Source: Verrucomicrobia bacterium UBA3750
GTDB lineage: Bacteria > Verrucomicrobiota > Kiritimatiellia > RFP12 > UBA1067
Assembly (NCBI GenBank): GCA_002371755.1
Contig: DFGM01000082.1
Coordinates: 1-53,349, forward strand
DNA: 53,349 nucleotides
Direction of reading: 5' to 3'
Under the pieces are notes generated by a model. The model saw nothing but the letters and a program-made list of their open reading frames with translations. It ran no database searches and was not told where the DNA came from. Below, piece after piece: positions 1 through 8,494 of this stretch (position 1 is its first letter; the number at the start of each line of letters is the position of its first letter). The position numbers and the translations under genes were made by a program.

Positions 1-46
1 CATTATTATGGCAAACTGCGCCCCCTTCATGGCCTCAATTGTGCCC

Positions 47-76
47 TTGTGCGTGAGGGCGCGAATATGATATAAT
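47..76 (+). promoter_or_regulatory. Putative sigma-70 promoter of the hom-lysC operon
   Basis: A TTGTGC hexamer at 47-52 and a perfect TATAAT at 71-76 are 18 bases apart, and the -10 is preceded by TGA, giving an extended -10 (TGnTATAAT). Transcription would begin near base 83, leaving a leader of about 45 bases before the ATG at 128. No obvious attenuator or riboswitch fold is visible in that short leader. Confidence 0.6.
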
Positions 77-127
77 ATGCGCTCTAGCGGCTAAAACCCG
101 CGGATAACGAAGTAAAGGCAAAGCAAC

Positions 128-1423
128 ATGAATGAGATAGGTGTAGGCATATTGGGATTCGGGACTGTCGGCGCCGGCGTGGCTGACGGCCTCCTGAAGC
201 ACCGCGACGTGATGGCGAAGCGTCTTGGCGTGGATATTATCCTCAAGAAGATAGCAGATCTGGATATCACGACGCCGCGCGGCATTGACGTGCCGGATGG
301 GATTCTCACGACAGATGCCGCTTCGGTCATTGCGGACCCCGGCATCAAGATAGTGGTGGAGACGATTGGCGGCACCGGCATTGCCAAGAAGTTCGTGTTG
401 GACGCGCTAAATGCGAAGAAATGCGTCGTGACCGCCAACAAGAAGCTTCTCGCGGAATGCGGAGAGGAAATCTTCGGGACGGCGGCGGAAAACGGCGTGG
501 ACATCTATTTCGGCGCGTCGGTGGGTGGCGGCATTCCGATTATCCGCGTCTTGAGGGAAGGGCTTTCGGGCAACGAAATCGAATCCATCCACGGCATATT
601 GAACGGCACCTGCAACTATATCCTCACCCGCATGGAGAACGAGGCTCTGCCGTTCGATGAAGTCTTGAAGGATGCGCAGAAGCTCGGCTACGCAGAAGCC
701 AATCCTTCGCTCGATATTGACGGCTTCGATACCGCCCACAAGGCGTGTATCCTAGCGTCTCTCGCGTACGGATTCCGTCCGAAACTCGAGGACGTGCAGG
801 TGGAGGGCATAAGGAATCTTGCCGGGGAGGACGTGAAATACGCGGCCGATTTCGGCTACCGCATCAAACTTCTGGCCTATGTCGCCAAGAAGGGCGACGA
901 GGTGGAGGTCGGCGTGCACCCGACCCTCGTGCCTTTCACGCACATGCTTGCCAACGTGAACGACGCGTTCAACGCGGCGATGGTCAAGGGCGACATGAGC
1001 GACTACACCATGTATTACGGGCGAGGGGCCGGGCGCGCACCCACCGCCTCCACCGTGGTGGCCGACATCGGAGACATCGCACGCAACCTCGCTTCGGGCG
1101 AGACGCGCTACGCACGTGCCGTCCCGACATATGGCGAAGGCAAGGTGCATCTCAAGAAGCCGGGCGATATTTCCTCTCGCTTCTATGTGCGTTTCCTCGT
1201 GGCGGACAGGGCCGGGGCATTCGGCACCATAGCTTCCATCCTCGGCAGGCACGGCGTATCGATTTCCGCCGCCTCCCAGAAGGCGGGCAGCATCGGCAAC
1301 CAGCCCGTTCCCGTGGTCGTGCTCACGCACGCGGCGAAGACTTCCAGCCTCGAAAAGGCGCTCGCAGAAATAGAGACCTCCGGCGTCGTAGGCGCCACCC
1401 CGGTCAAGCTCAGGATGATTTGA
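128..1423 (+). CDS. hom: Homoserine dehydrogenase with C-terminal ACT domain
   Basis: This enzyme reduces aspartate semialdehyde to homoserine with NAD(P)H, the branch point toward threonine and methionine. The 431-residue length matches the monofunctional ACT-containing form of Gram-positive and many other bacteria. The nucleotide-binding loop GFGTVG lies at residues 10-15. The catalytic segment DIDGFDTAHK spans 196-205, with D201 and K205 the expected catalytic pair. The last 75 or so residues look like an ACT regulatory domain, which in this family binds threonine. Only four bases separate its stop from the aspartokinase ATG, so the two form an operon. There is no strong Shine-Dalgarno before the ATG at 128, but the protein starts directly with the conserved beta strand, so the start is well placed. 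Confidence 0.95.
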   Translation: MNEIGVGILGFGTVGAGVADGLLKHRDVMAKRLGVDIILKKIADLDITTPRGIDVPDGILTTDAASVIADPGIKIVVETIGGTGIAKKFVLDALNAKKCVVTANKKLLAECGEEIFGTAAENGVDIYFGASVGGGIPIIRVLREGLSGNEIESIHGILNGTCNYILTRMENEALPFDEVLKDAQKLGYAEANPSLDIDGFDTAHKACILASLAYGFRPKLEDVQVEGIRNLAGEDVKYAADFGYRIKLLAYVAKKGDEVEVGVHPTLVPFTHMLANVNDAFNAAMVKGDMSDYTMYYGRGAGRAPTASTVVADIGDIARNLASGETRYARAVPTYGEGKVHLKKPGDISSRFYVRFLVADRAGAFGTIASILGRHGVSISAASQKAGSIGNQPVPVVVLTHAAKTSSLEKALAEIETSGVVGATPVKLRMI

Positions 1424-1427
1424 AGAA

Positions 1428-2786
1428 ATGAAAGTATGCAAATTCGGAGGCAGCTCGCTCGCCAATGCGGCGCAGCTCAATAAGGTGATGGATATCGTCC
1501 TTGCGGATCCGGCAAGGCGCATCGTGGTTGTTTCGGCCCCCGGCAAGAGACATTCCGGCGATACAAAAGTCACCGACCTTCTCATAGAACTGGCCGAGAC
1601 TGCGGTCAAAGGCGAAAACACCGACCGCCAATTCGGCGCCGTGGTGGAAAGATACGCCGAAATCGCGCAGGCGCTCAATCTGGGCGAGGATATCATCCGG
1701 GAGATCGAGCACGATCTCATGGATCGCATCGCCAAGGTCGCCGTGCTTTCCAAGCCGGAGTTCTTCGACCTCATGAAGGCGGCCGGCGAGGATAACAACG
1801 CCAAGCTCGTGGCCATCGCCTTTACGATGCGCGGACACAAGGCCCGCTATGCGAGCCCCAAGGATACCGGCATGGTGCTTACGGGAAAGTTCGGCGATGC
1901 CACCCTCGACCCCTCCAGCTACGCCACGCTTTCGCGCGCGTTCAGCAACTTCGACGGCATCGTGATCTACCCCGGCTTCTTCGGCTATACGAAGGAAGGC
2001 AAGGTGGCCACGTTCCCGCGCGGCGGCAGCGATATCACAGGCTCCATCCTCGCAGCCGCCGTATGTGCCGACGTCTACGAGAACTTCACCGACGTCGATT
2101 CCGTCTATCCCGTGGATCCGCGAATCGTCCCTGAAGTCTCCGAAGGCATTCCCACCATGACCTATCGCGAAATGCGCGAACTCGCATACGCCGGTTTCGG
2201 CGTCTTCAACGACGATGCCGTCATCCCCGCCGTGCGCGCGAGAATACCGATCAACATCCGCAACACCAACCATCCGGGCGAACCCGGCACGATGATCCAG
2301 CAGTCGCGCAGGGTGGTGCCGGGCACCGTGGTGGGCATCGCTTCGGCCGACGATTTCTGCAATATCGTGGTGGATAAGTACCTCATGAACCGCGCAATCG
2401 GTTTCGGCCGCCACCTCCTCCAGATTCTCGAGGACGAAGCCATCCCCTACGAGCACATGCCCTCGGGCGTCGATTCCCAGTGCATCGTGGTGAAGGGGCA
2501 GCATCTTCCGAAGGAGAAAGAGCATCGCGTAATCCAGCGCATAAAGCGCGAACTCGATCCGGATTCCGTGCTCGTGGAGCGCGACCTTACCATACTCATG
2601 GTGGTGGGCGAGGGCATGTGCTACACTGCCGGCATGTTTGCCAAGGCCTGCCTCGCGCTTGCTTCCGCCGGTATCAACATCTCCATGGTCAACCAAGGCT
2701 CGAGCGAAGTCAGTTTCATGATTGCCATAAAGCGCAAAGACCGCAGCGAGGCGGTCCGTGCGCTCTATCGCACGTTCTTCGGCTGA
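1428..2786 (+). CDS. lysC: Aspartokinase (monofunctional, ACT domains)
   Basis: Phosphorylates aspartate, the first committed step to lysine, threonine and methionine. The N-terminal kinase signature appears as KFGGSS at residues 5-10 (usual form KFGGTS), and the substrate-binding FPRGGSDITG motif follows around residue 200. The C-terminal third contains the paired ACT-type segment (MVVGEGMCYTAGMFAKAC and INISMVNQGSSEVSFM) through which lysine or threonine inhibits the enzyme in this family. The 452-residue length fits the monofunctional class rather than ThrA fusions. It is co-transcribed with hom just upstream and ends at a strong hairpin terminator. The pairing suggests threonine-branch supply, but the effector cannot be deduced from sequence alone. 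Confidence 0.94.
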   Translation: MKVCKFGGSSLANAAQLNKVMDIVLADPARRIVVVSAPGKRHSGDTKVTDLLIELAETAVKGENTDRQFGAVVERYAEIAQALNLGEDIIREIEHDLMDRIAKVAVLSKPEFFDLMKAAGEDNNAKLVAIAFTMRGHKARYASPKDTGMVLTGKFGDATLDPSSYATLSRAFSNFDGIVIYPGFFGYTKEGKVATFPRGGSDITGSILAAAVCADVYENFTDVDSVYPVDPRIVPEVSEGIPTMTYREMRELAYAGFGVFNDDAVIPAVRARIPINIRNTNHPGEPGTMIQQSRRVVPGTVVGIASADDFCNIVVDKYLMNRAIGFGRHLLQILEDEAIPYEHMPSGVDSQCIVVKGQHLPKEKEHRVIQRIKRELDPDSVLVERDLTILMVVGEGMCYTAGMFAKACLALASAGINISMVNQGSSEVSFMIAIKRKDRSEAVRALYRTFFG

Positions 2787-2802
2787 TTCCCATTGCCGTA
2801 AA

Positions 2803-2847
2803 TGCAAAGAAACGCGGGAGCCGAAGAGGTTCCCGCGTTTCTTTCGT
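2803..2847. terminator. Bidirectional hairpin terminator between lysC and HU
   Basis: Bases 2806-2819 (AAAGAAACGCGGGA) pair perfectly with 2831-2844. With G20/T30, C21/G29 and C22/G28 added inside, the stem reaches 17 bp around a five-base GAAGA loop. The A-rich 5' arm and T-rich 3' arm give a U-tract on either strand, so it can end both the lysC transcript and the convergent HU transcript. Confidence 0.88.
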
Positions 2848-2864
2848 CTTCCTGAAGAAGGAGG

Positions 2865-3173
2865 TTAGCCGAGGATGGCTTCCTTGAAGGCCTTGCAAGG
2901 AGCAACCTTGACAACCTTCTTGGCCTTGATCTTGATCGTCTCGCCGGTGGCGGGATTGCGGCCGGTGCGCGCCGGACGCTTGATGAGCTTCACCTTGCCG
3001 AATCCGGGAAGCATGAAGCCTTTCTCTTCCTGCTTGGCACCCTTGATCGCGAGATCGAGGAGCTTCTCGTAGATGGCGACGGCCTGCTTCTTCGTGACGT
3101 CGCCGGCTTCTGCGAGAGCGGCCATGATGCCACTCTTGTTGGTGGGAACTACTTCTTTCTTCTTGGTAGCCAT
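2865..3173 (-). CDS. hup: HU-family DNA-binding protein
   Basis: A 102-residue histone-like protein of the HU/IHF family, which bends and compacts DNA as a dimer. The family signature GRNPATGETIKIKA is at residues 71-84, and the chain is lysine-rich as expected. Its N-terminus (MATKKKEVVPTNKSGIMAAL) is about ten residues longer than E. coli HU, with a lysine-rich lead before the first helix. The ATG at 3171-3173 was chosen because the family homology starts right after it and a well-formed promoter sits about 55 bases upstream; a longer reading frame extends further but crosses that promoter. It is a monocistronic gene convergent with lysC. Confidence 0.93.
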   Translation of the reverse strand: MATKKKEVVPTNKSGIMAALAEAGDVTKKQAVAIYEKLLDLAIKGAKQEEKGFMLPGFGKVKLIKRPARTGRNPATGETIKIKAKKVVKVAPCKAFKEAILG

Positions 3174-3227
3174 TGTGGTTTTCCTTGTTTTACTCCGCAA
3201 GAACTCTTCTTGCATCGTTTGGCGCAT

Positions 3228-3256
3228 AATATACCAATATTTTCGGCGCTTTGCAA
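3228..3256 (-). promoter_or_regulatory. Promoter of the HU gene
   Basis: On the minus strand TTGCAA (3251-3256) and TATATT (3228-3233) are separated by 17 bases, and the -10 is preceded by TGG, again an extended -10. The predicted start is near base 3221, giving a leader of roughly 48 bases. Confidence 0.65.
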
Positions 3257-3399
3257 GCACAAAATGCAAAAACCCCTGTATTTTGCGCGATAAACCGTTC
3301 TTGACACCCCAAAACGCCCGCAAACCGCGCGTTTTCCACCCCTCGCGCACCTTCAGCGCAGATGATGCCGTCCCATGAAAAGCACTCTTTGAAAGGGGG

Positions 3400-3430
3400 T
3401 TGCGCGGTGACGCGGCAATATGGTATAATA
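3400..3430 (+). promoter_or_regulatory. Promoter of the tad/FHA operon
   Basis: TATAAT at 3424-3429 preceded by TGG, inside the 14-mer AATATGGTATAATA (3417-3430), which recurs unchanged at 16043 and 19124. A weak -35 (TTGCGC, 3400-3405) is 18 bases upstream. Start near 3436 leaves a 24-base leader holding GAGAAAGAG before the CpaB ATG. No other gap of useful size occurs until 16008, so this promoter probably drives the whole pilus/kinase operon. Confidence 0.7.
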
Positions 3431-3459
3431 TTGGCACAAACTGCGAGAAAGAGCCAAAT

Positions 3460-4245
3460 ATGAAAAATGTCGTACCTCTCATAATGGCAGTCGTTCTGGG
3501 CCTTGCCGCCGTATATGGCGTCACGAGGCTCATATCGTCCAATGCCGCCGAAGAAGAAAAGAAGTTCGTCAACGTGGTCGCGGCCGCGCGCGATATCGTC
3601 TACAAAGACGGCGAAATCAAGGATTCCTGGATAAAGAAGAAACGCGTCGAGATTTCTTCGCTGCCTGCGAAGGCAATCCTCTGGAAGCAGGCCAACATGG
3701 TGATTGGGCAGACGGTGACGCGCACCGTGGCGCGCAACGACTATATTCTCACGAGCGATATTTCCGGCGTGGACGTGCGCCTGGCGAATGCAGTGGGTGC
3801 GGGCGAGTGGGCGGTGCCCGTATCGTTCGCGGATAGCAAGCTCGTCAAGTTTTTGAAACCGGGCGACGAAATCGCGATTATGTGCGCGAGTTCCATCAAG
3901 AAGGTCGTCTCCAGCCGCGACCAGAGCCTGAAATCGACCGAAGTCAAGCAAGATACGATGAGCGTCCTTTTCCCGTGCGTGAGGATACTTGACGTAGGGC
4001 GCGGCGATGCATTGCGGCGTTCCGAGGATGTGAGCGGCGAGACGATCATTCTCGCTCTCACCCCGCGCCAGGCGATGACGATTGTGGCTGCCCAGCGCGA
4101 GATGGACCTCTATCCCGCCCTGCGCAGGGCAAACGATGCTAACGCGCTCCGCCGCCGCGACGTCGGCATGGTGGACGAAAAGACTTTTCAGGAACTGAAG
4201 CAGAACCTCGAAACCGTGGTTCTGCCTGACGGAACCGAGAAATAA
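3460..4245 (+). CDS. cpaB: Flp/Tad pilus assembly protein CpaB (SAF domain)
   Basis: A 261-residue inner-membrane-anchored protein of the CpaB/RcpC family, a periplasmic component of Tad pilus machines. Residues 2-22 form one membrane segment (VVPLIMAVVLGLAAVYGVTR). The SAF-type domain follows (FVNVVAAARDIVYKDGEI, then a VIGQTVTRTVARNDYIL stretch), then an RcpC-like region with AVPVSFADSKLVKFLKPGD. The reading frame stays open 60 bases further upstream, but that part contains the promoter; the ATG at 3460 follows GAGAAAGAG and begins with the membrane anchor, so it is preferred. It is the first gene of the operon, 23 bases before the secretin. Assignment is by domain pattern and context. Confidence 0.85.
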   Translation: MKNVVPLIMAVVLGLAAVYGVTRLISSNAAEEEKKFVNVVAAARDIVYKDGEIKDSWIKKKRVEISSLPAKAILWKQANMVIGQTVTRTVARNDYILTSDISGVDVRLANAVGAGEWAVPVSFADSKLVKFLKPGDEIAIMCASSIKKVVSSRDQSLKSTEVKQDTMSVLFPCVRILDVGRGDALRRSEDVSGETIILALTPRQAMTIVAAQREMDLYPALRRANDANALRRRDVGMVDEKTFQELKQNLETVVLPDGTEK

Positions 4246-4268
4246 ACAAAAACGAAGGAACAAAAGAC

Positions 4269-5906
4269 ATGAAGAAACTCATCATGGTTTTGGCTTCCGC
4301 CGTTCTGGCCGGCATGGCTTGGGCGAGGGGAGTCGAACAGATATCGGTTGTCGAGAACGAAATCGCGACAATCTCGGTGCCGTTCGGCATCACGAGCTAC
4401 CTCCCCTCCAACAAGGACGTGGTTCGCATCGAAGAACTCTCCAGCACGTCGCTCCGCATCACCGCCCTCAGGCGCGGACGCTGCGACCTCGAAGTGCGTG
4501 GCGACAAGGACCTCTCCCAGAAGTACGAAATCACCGTGCTCGGCGACCTCGCAACCACGCTCGACACCCTCTCTTCCGAGCTTGACCAGGTGCAGGAAGT
4601 CCGTGCGCGCATCGTTGGCGATTTCATCCGCATCGACGGCGAAGTGAGCGCCATCCAGAAGTGGGAATATCTCCAGAAGGTTCTGCGCAACTATCCCGGC
4701 GTCGTGCGCAACTTCGCGATCTTCACGCCCGGTCCGGACGTGATGCTCCGCCTCAAGGATACGCTCCTGGAAGCCGGTTTCAAAGTTTCCTTCCAGTCTC
4801 TCGGCAAGGACCGCAAGGCATGGCCTGCGAACACGATTTCGCTTGTGCTCAACAAGCAGACGCAGATCATGACGGTGCAGGGCCGCGTATACACGCCCGA
4901 GCAGCAGGCCAAGGTGCTCGACTGCCTCTCCACCGAGCGCTGGCTCGTCACGAGCCTCAAGCCGGCGGAAGACGCGTCCACCGACGACGAATACAAGATC
5001 CGCACGCAGTTCGACGTGTTCGTGGACAAGCCCCAGATTCGCGTGAGCGTGGCCTATCTCGCCGTCGGCGAAACCGACCTCAAGGCGATCGGCAACCAGA
5101 ACGCGAGGACCCGTGACGGCGTCTTCAACATGGGCGGCGTCTTCGATATTCTCACCGACCTCATACACGGGCATACTGGCCCAAGCACTGGTTTGGGTTC
5201 AAGCAAGATGACAAACCAAGGCAATGGCCGCCACGCGGCTGTCGGCGCAAATCTCTCTCTGACCGCCAACTTCCTCAAGGACAACGGCATCACCCGCATG
5301 AGCGACACGGGCTACACCGTGATGCAGAGCTGGGACAAAGAGGGGTCGCAGTTCAAGAGCGGCGGCAAGAAGTATATCGCCGTGGCCGGCATCAACGTGG
5401 GTGAACTCAAGGAAATCGAGTACGGCTTCGTTCTCAAGACTCAGGGTGGCGTCGTGCCCGAGGGCGATGCCGTTGAAATGCTTCTCGATCTTAACATCTC
5501 ATCGCCTGTCGACGGCGGCAACGGCGAATGGGACCAGAGCGAGGAATTCACCAGGCAGCGCGTTACTCTCGAACTCGGCAAGACCACATTCCTCGGCGGC
5601 GTAAAGTTGCTCGACGAATCCCGCATTTCGCCTTCCGGCATTCCCTACCTCCGCAACACCCCGCTCCTCAGCTGGTTCGTCTCCGATTCCGGCCACGACA
5701 TCTCCGACCGTCGCCTCGTGTTCATGGTGTGCCCCGAGCTCATCGACAATACGACCGGCGAGAAGATCGACACCAAGGCCGAAATCGACCTTCCTGTCAC
5801 CGTCGAGGGCGCGAAGACCACCGAGCAGCGCGAGAAGGAGAAGCTCGAGAAGCAGTATCCTTTCGGCGGCGGTCTCTGGAATCCGCTCAACTGGTTCGTA
5901 TTCTGA
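4269..5906 (+). CDS. cpaC: Secretin of Tad/Flp pilus (CpaC/RcpA type)
   Basis: A 545-residue outer-membrane channel protein. It has a clean signal peptide (MKKLIMVLASAVLAGMAWA, cut before R20). The pilus/secretin N-terminal domain follows (residues about 25-100: VENEIATISVPFGI, ALRRGRCDLEVRG), and then BON/secretin-type ring domains. The C-terminal secretin beta domain shows the VTLELGKTTFLGGV strand and the family hallmark SGIPYLRNTPLLSWFV near residue 460. A Gly/Asn/Ser-rich loop near residues 298-325 (GHTGPSTGLGSSKMTN) sits where the gate or lip of secretins lies. The gene is between cpaB and cpaF, the usual order. No pilotin lipoprotein gene is adjacent. Confidence 0.88.
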   Translation: MKKLIMVLASAVLAGMAWARGVEQISVVENEIATISVPFGITSYLPSNKDVVRIEELSSTSLRITALRRGRCDLEVRGDKDLSQKYEITVLGDLATTLDTLSSELDQVQEVRARIVGDFIRIDGEVSAIQKWEYLQKVLRNYPGVVRNFAIFTPGPDVMLRLKDTLLEAGFKVSFQSLGKDRKAWPANTISLVLNKQTQIMTVQGRVYTPEQQAKVLDCLSTERWLVTSLKPAEDASTDDEYKIRTQFDVFVDKPQIRVSVAYLAVGETDLKAIGNQNARTRDGVFNMGGVFDILTDLIHGHTGPSTGLGSSKMTNQGNGRHAAVGANLSLTANFLKDNGITRMSDTGYTVMQSWDKEGSQFKSGGKKYIAVAGINVGELKEIEYGFVLKTQGGVVPEGDAVEMLLDLNISSPVDGGNGEWDQSEEFTRQRVTLELGKTTFLGGVKLLDESRISPSGIPYLRNTPLLSWFVSDSGHDISDRRLVFMVCPELIDNTTGEKIDTKAEIDLPVTVEGAKTTEQREKEKLEKQYPFGGGLWNPLNWFVF

Positions 5907-5938
5907 GCCGGTACTTCTCCTTAATATAAGGTAAAGAG

Positions 5939-7588
5939 ATGACAATACTTGCCACGACAGCTGAAGGGACGCGCGAATACCAGGTCGAAGACGGCCGGGA
6001 ACTCACGGTGGGGCGTCTGAGGGAATCGGATATCCCCATTGCCGAGCGCGATGTATCGCGCAGGCATGCGGTCTTCACCTGCCGTGGCGGCAGATTGTTC
6101 GTGAAGGATGTCGGCAGCCACTGCGGCACCTTCCTCAACGGCAGGCAGCTGGCGGAAGAGGCGGAAGTCGCCGAGGGCGACAAAGTTCGCATCGGCTCGG
6201 CCACATTCTCCCTCCCCGCTTCCGCGTCTGCCGCGGGTCCGGCGAGTGCACCCAGCGTGGATGCGACGCCGGACTTCCTTTCGATGTTCAAGGATGCGAC
6301 GATGCTCTATTCCGACAGGATGATGGAGCTAAAGTCGCGCATCCACACTGTTATTCTCACTCGGCTCAACGCCACTGAAAACGCGCTTTCCCAATCCGAC
6401 GACAAGGATCTCGTATATCGCGCGGAGCAGTGCTTGGACCAGGTGATGCGGGAGTTCCGCCACGAGTTCCCGAATGATATAGATATGGGGGCCGTGCGCC
6501 AGTCTCTGGTGGACGAGCTACTCGGTTTCGGTCCTCTTTCCCCCATGATTCGCGCCAAGGAGGTGTCGGAAATCATGGTGAACGGTCCCGACAGGATTTT
6601 CGTGGAAAGCCGGGGCAAGATATACGAGACGGGCGTGAGGTTCTTCAACGAGCGCCATTTGATACAGATAATCCAGCGCATCGTCGAGCCGCTGGGACGC
6701 CATGTGGACGATGCAAGCCCGATGGTGGACGCACGCCTTCCTGACGGCAGCCGCGTGAATGCAATCATTCCGCCTCTTGCGCTGGATGGTGCTTCGGTCA
6801 CGATACGAAAGTTCGCAGACCGCAAGCTCACGACGGACGATTTGATTTCCTACGGTTCGATGACGAAAGACATGGCGCTCTTCCTCGAAGAGGCGGTAAA
6901 GGCGCGCCAGAACATACTCGTCTCGGGCGGAACGGGCAGCGGAAAGACGACTCTTCTAAACATACTCTCCCAGTTCATTCCCGAAGGCGAGCGCATCGTG
7001 ACGGTGGAAGACTCGGCGGAATTGAAGCTTTCGCACCGCAATATCGTGCGTCTGGAGGCCCGCCCCGCCAACACGGAAGGCAAGGGCAGGGTGGCGATTC
7101 GCGACCTCGTGGTGAACTGCCTCAGAATGCGGCCTGACCGCATCGTCGTGGGTGAATGCCGCGGCGCGGAGGCTCTCGACATGCTCCAGGCCATGAACAC
7201 CGGCCACGACGGATCGCTTACGACGGCGCATGCGAACAGTCCGCGCGACTGCCTGACCCGCTTGGAGAACATGGTGATGATGGCCGGCTACGACCTTCCC
7301 TCTTCGGCGATACGCGAACAGATTGCCTCGGCAGTGGATCTTATCGTGCAGCAGACGCGCATGGGGGACGGCTCGCGCAAGATTGTCAAGATAGTGGAAG
7401 TCACGGGGCGCGAGGGAGATGTGATACAGATGCAGGACGTCTTCGAGTTCCGTCAGACCGGGGTGGACAAAGGCGGCAGGATCGTAGGCGAATACCAGGC
7501 CACCGGCAACATACCGTACTTTATCGACGAGCGCCGCAGGCGCGGCGTGCTTTCGCTGGACATGTCCGTATTCGTGCCAAAGGTGTGA
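5939..7588 (+). CDS. cpaF: FHA domain-CpaF/TadA secretion ATPase fusion
   Basis: The 549-residue hexameric ATPase that powers Tad pilus assembly, here carrying an extra N-terminal FHA domain. FHA features run over residues 10-95: GRLRESDIPIAERDVSRRHA, then VKDVGSHCGTFLNG, i.e. the conserved GR, SRRH and NG positions that bind phosphothreonine. The CpaF part starts near residue 125 and includes the Walker A loop GGTGSGKT at 330-337, an Asp box (EDSAEL), the Walker B region RPDRIVVGECRGAE, and the His-box-type TAHANSPRD. All catalytic elements look intact. Typical CpaF proteins lack FHA, so this is a direct link between phosphothreonine signalling and the motor. The start is ATG 5939, a few bases after AAGGTAAAGAG; TadB follows four bases later. 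Confidence 0.9.
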   Translation: MTILATTAEGTREYQVEDGRELTVGRLRESDIPIAERDVSRRHAVFTCRGGRLFVKDVGSHCGTFLNGRQLAEEAEVAEGDKVRIGSATFSLPASASAAGPASAPSVDATPDFLSMFKDATMLYSDRMMELKSRIHTVILTRLNATENALSQSDDKDLVYRAEQCLDQVMREFRHEFPNDIDMGAVRQSLVDELLGFGPLSPMIRAKEVSEIMVNGPDRIFVESRGKIYETGVRFFNERHLIQIIQRIVEPLGRHVDDASPMVDARLPDGSRVNAIIPPLALDGASVTIRKFADRKLTTDDLISYGSMTKDMALFLEEAVKARQNILVSGGTGSGKTTLLNILSQFIPEGERIVTVEDSAELKLSHRNIVRLEARPANTEGKGRVAIRDLVVNCLRMRPDRIVVGECRGAEALDMLQAMNTGHDGSLTTAHANSPRDCLTRLENMVMMAGYDLPSSAIREQIASAVDLIVQQTRMGDGSRKIVKIVEVTGREGDVIQMQDVFEFRQTGVDKGGRIVGEYQATGNIPYFIDERRRRGVLSLDMSVFVPKV

Positions 7589-7592
7589 GCCG

Positions 7593-8492
7593 ATGATAGA
7601 TTCGACGCTTATCGTATACATACTTGCGTTCAGTGCCACGGCTGCCGCCGTGGTTGCGTTCTGGAATACGTTCGTGGAGGCGGCTGCCGCCCAGGCCGAG
7701 CGCAAGGATGCGACCCGCGCCTCGGAGCTGCAGCTCCAGGAGTTCCACAATCCGATGGAGCGTTTCGTGAAGCCGGGCCGGCTCTTCCGTCTGCGCCTTA
7801 TATTCGCCTTGACTCCGGCTGCGATAGTCTTGGGAATACTGATACTCGCCAAGTTCACCCACCCTGCGGCGCTTATCGTAGCTCCGGCGATATTCCTGGT
7901 CGCGGGTTCGTTTTTGCCGGTTTTATATTTCAAGGGCAAGGTGCGCAAGCGCCAGCTCGATTTCGAAACATCGCTCCTCGACCTTACGATCGGCATCGGC
8001 AACGCCCTGCGGGCGGGCATGGCGCTGCCGCAGGCGATAGAGAAGGTGGGCGAGCAGTTCAAGGGCGCAATGCGCGAAGAGTTGCTTATCGTGCTGCGCG
8101 AATACAGGCTGGGCGTAGACCTCGTCAAGGCGTTGGACCGCATGGCAACGCGTATGCCGTGCGAGGATATGAAGTTGCTCGTGAGCGCCATCAAGCTTAC
8201 GACGGATTCCGGCGGCTCGCTGGCTTCGGTGCTTACCGAGATGACCGCCATGATACGCGGCAGGCGCGAGTTCGCCGACAAGGTGAAGGCGTTGACGGCG
8301 GAGGGGCGCTTCGAGGCGATTGCGATGGCGTGCGCCCCCGTGGCGGCATTCATCTTCCTGCATCTCATCCAGGCCGAACTGATGCGCCCGCTCTACACGA
8401 CCGGCGTCGGCTGGATTACCATCGGCGTGGTGGTGGCTCTTGAGGTGGCGGGCTATTTCACAATCCGCAAAATCGTTTCGGTGGAGGTGTGA
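7593..8492 (+). CDS. tadB: Tad inner-membrane platform protein TadB
   Basis: A 299-residue polytopic protein with a GspF/T2SSF-type domain, one of the two inner-membrane platform subunits on which CpaF acts. A membrane segment is at residues 3-22, two more near 70-115 (AAIVLGILILAKF, ALIVAPAIFLVAGSFLPVLYF), then the cytoplasmic helical domain (FETSLLDLTIGIGNALRAGMALPQAIEKV is the T2SSF hallmark) and a C-terminal hydrophobic pair. The ATG at 7593 is four bases after the cpaF stop and its 3' end nearly touches tadC, so the subunits are probably made in step. Confidence 0.9.
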   Translation: MIDSTLIVYILAFSATAAAVVAFWNTFVEAAAAQAERKDATRASELQLQEFHNPMERFVKPGRLFRLRLIFALTPAAIVLGILILAKFTHPAALIVAPAIFLVAGSFLPVLYFKGKVRKRQLDFETSLLDLTIGIGNALRAGMALPQAIEKVGEQFKGAMREELLIVLREYRLGVDLVKALDRMATRMPCEDMKLLVSAIKLTTDSGGSLASVLTEMTAMIRGRREFADKVKALTAEGRFEAIAMACAPVAAFIFLHLIQAELMRPLYTTGVGWITIGVVVALEVAGYFTIRKIVSVEV

Positions 8493-8494
8493 GC

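Noticed and set aside
1..75. Open frames at the left edge: minus strand from an ATG at 28-30 (MKGAQFAIIM), and a plus frame ending in TAA at 73-75.
   Set aside because: Ten and 24 codons are too few to choose a strand or family; both cross the window edge and the second ends inside the hom promoter.
1410..2807. A 465-codon open frame antisense to aspartokinase.
   Set aside because: High GC with third-position bias produces long antisense frames; its product is His/Asp/Gly-rich with no family motif, and the sense gene is certain.
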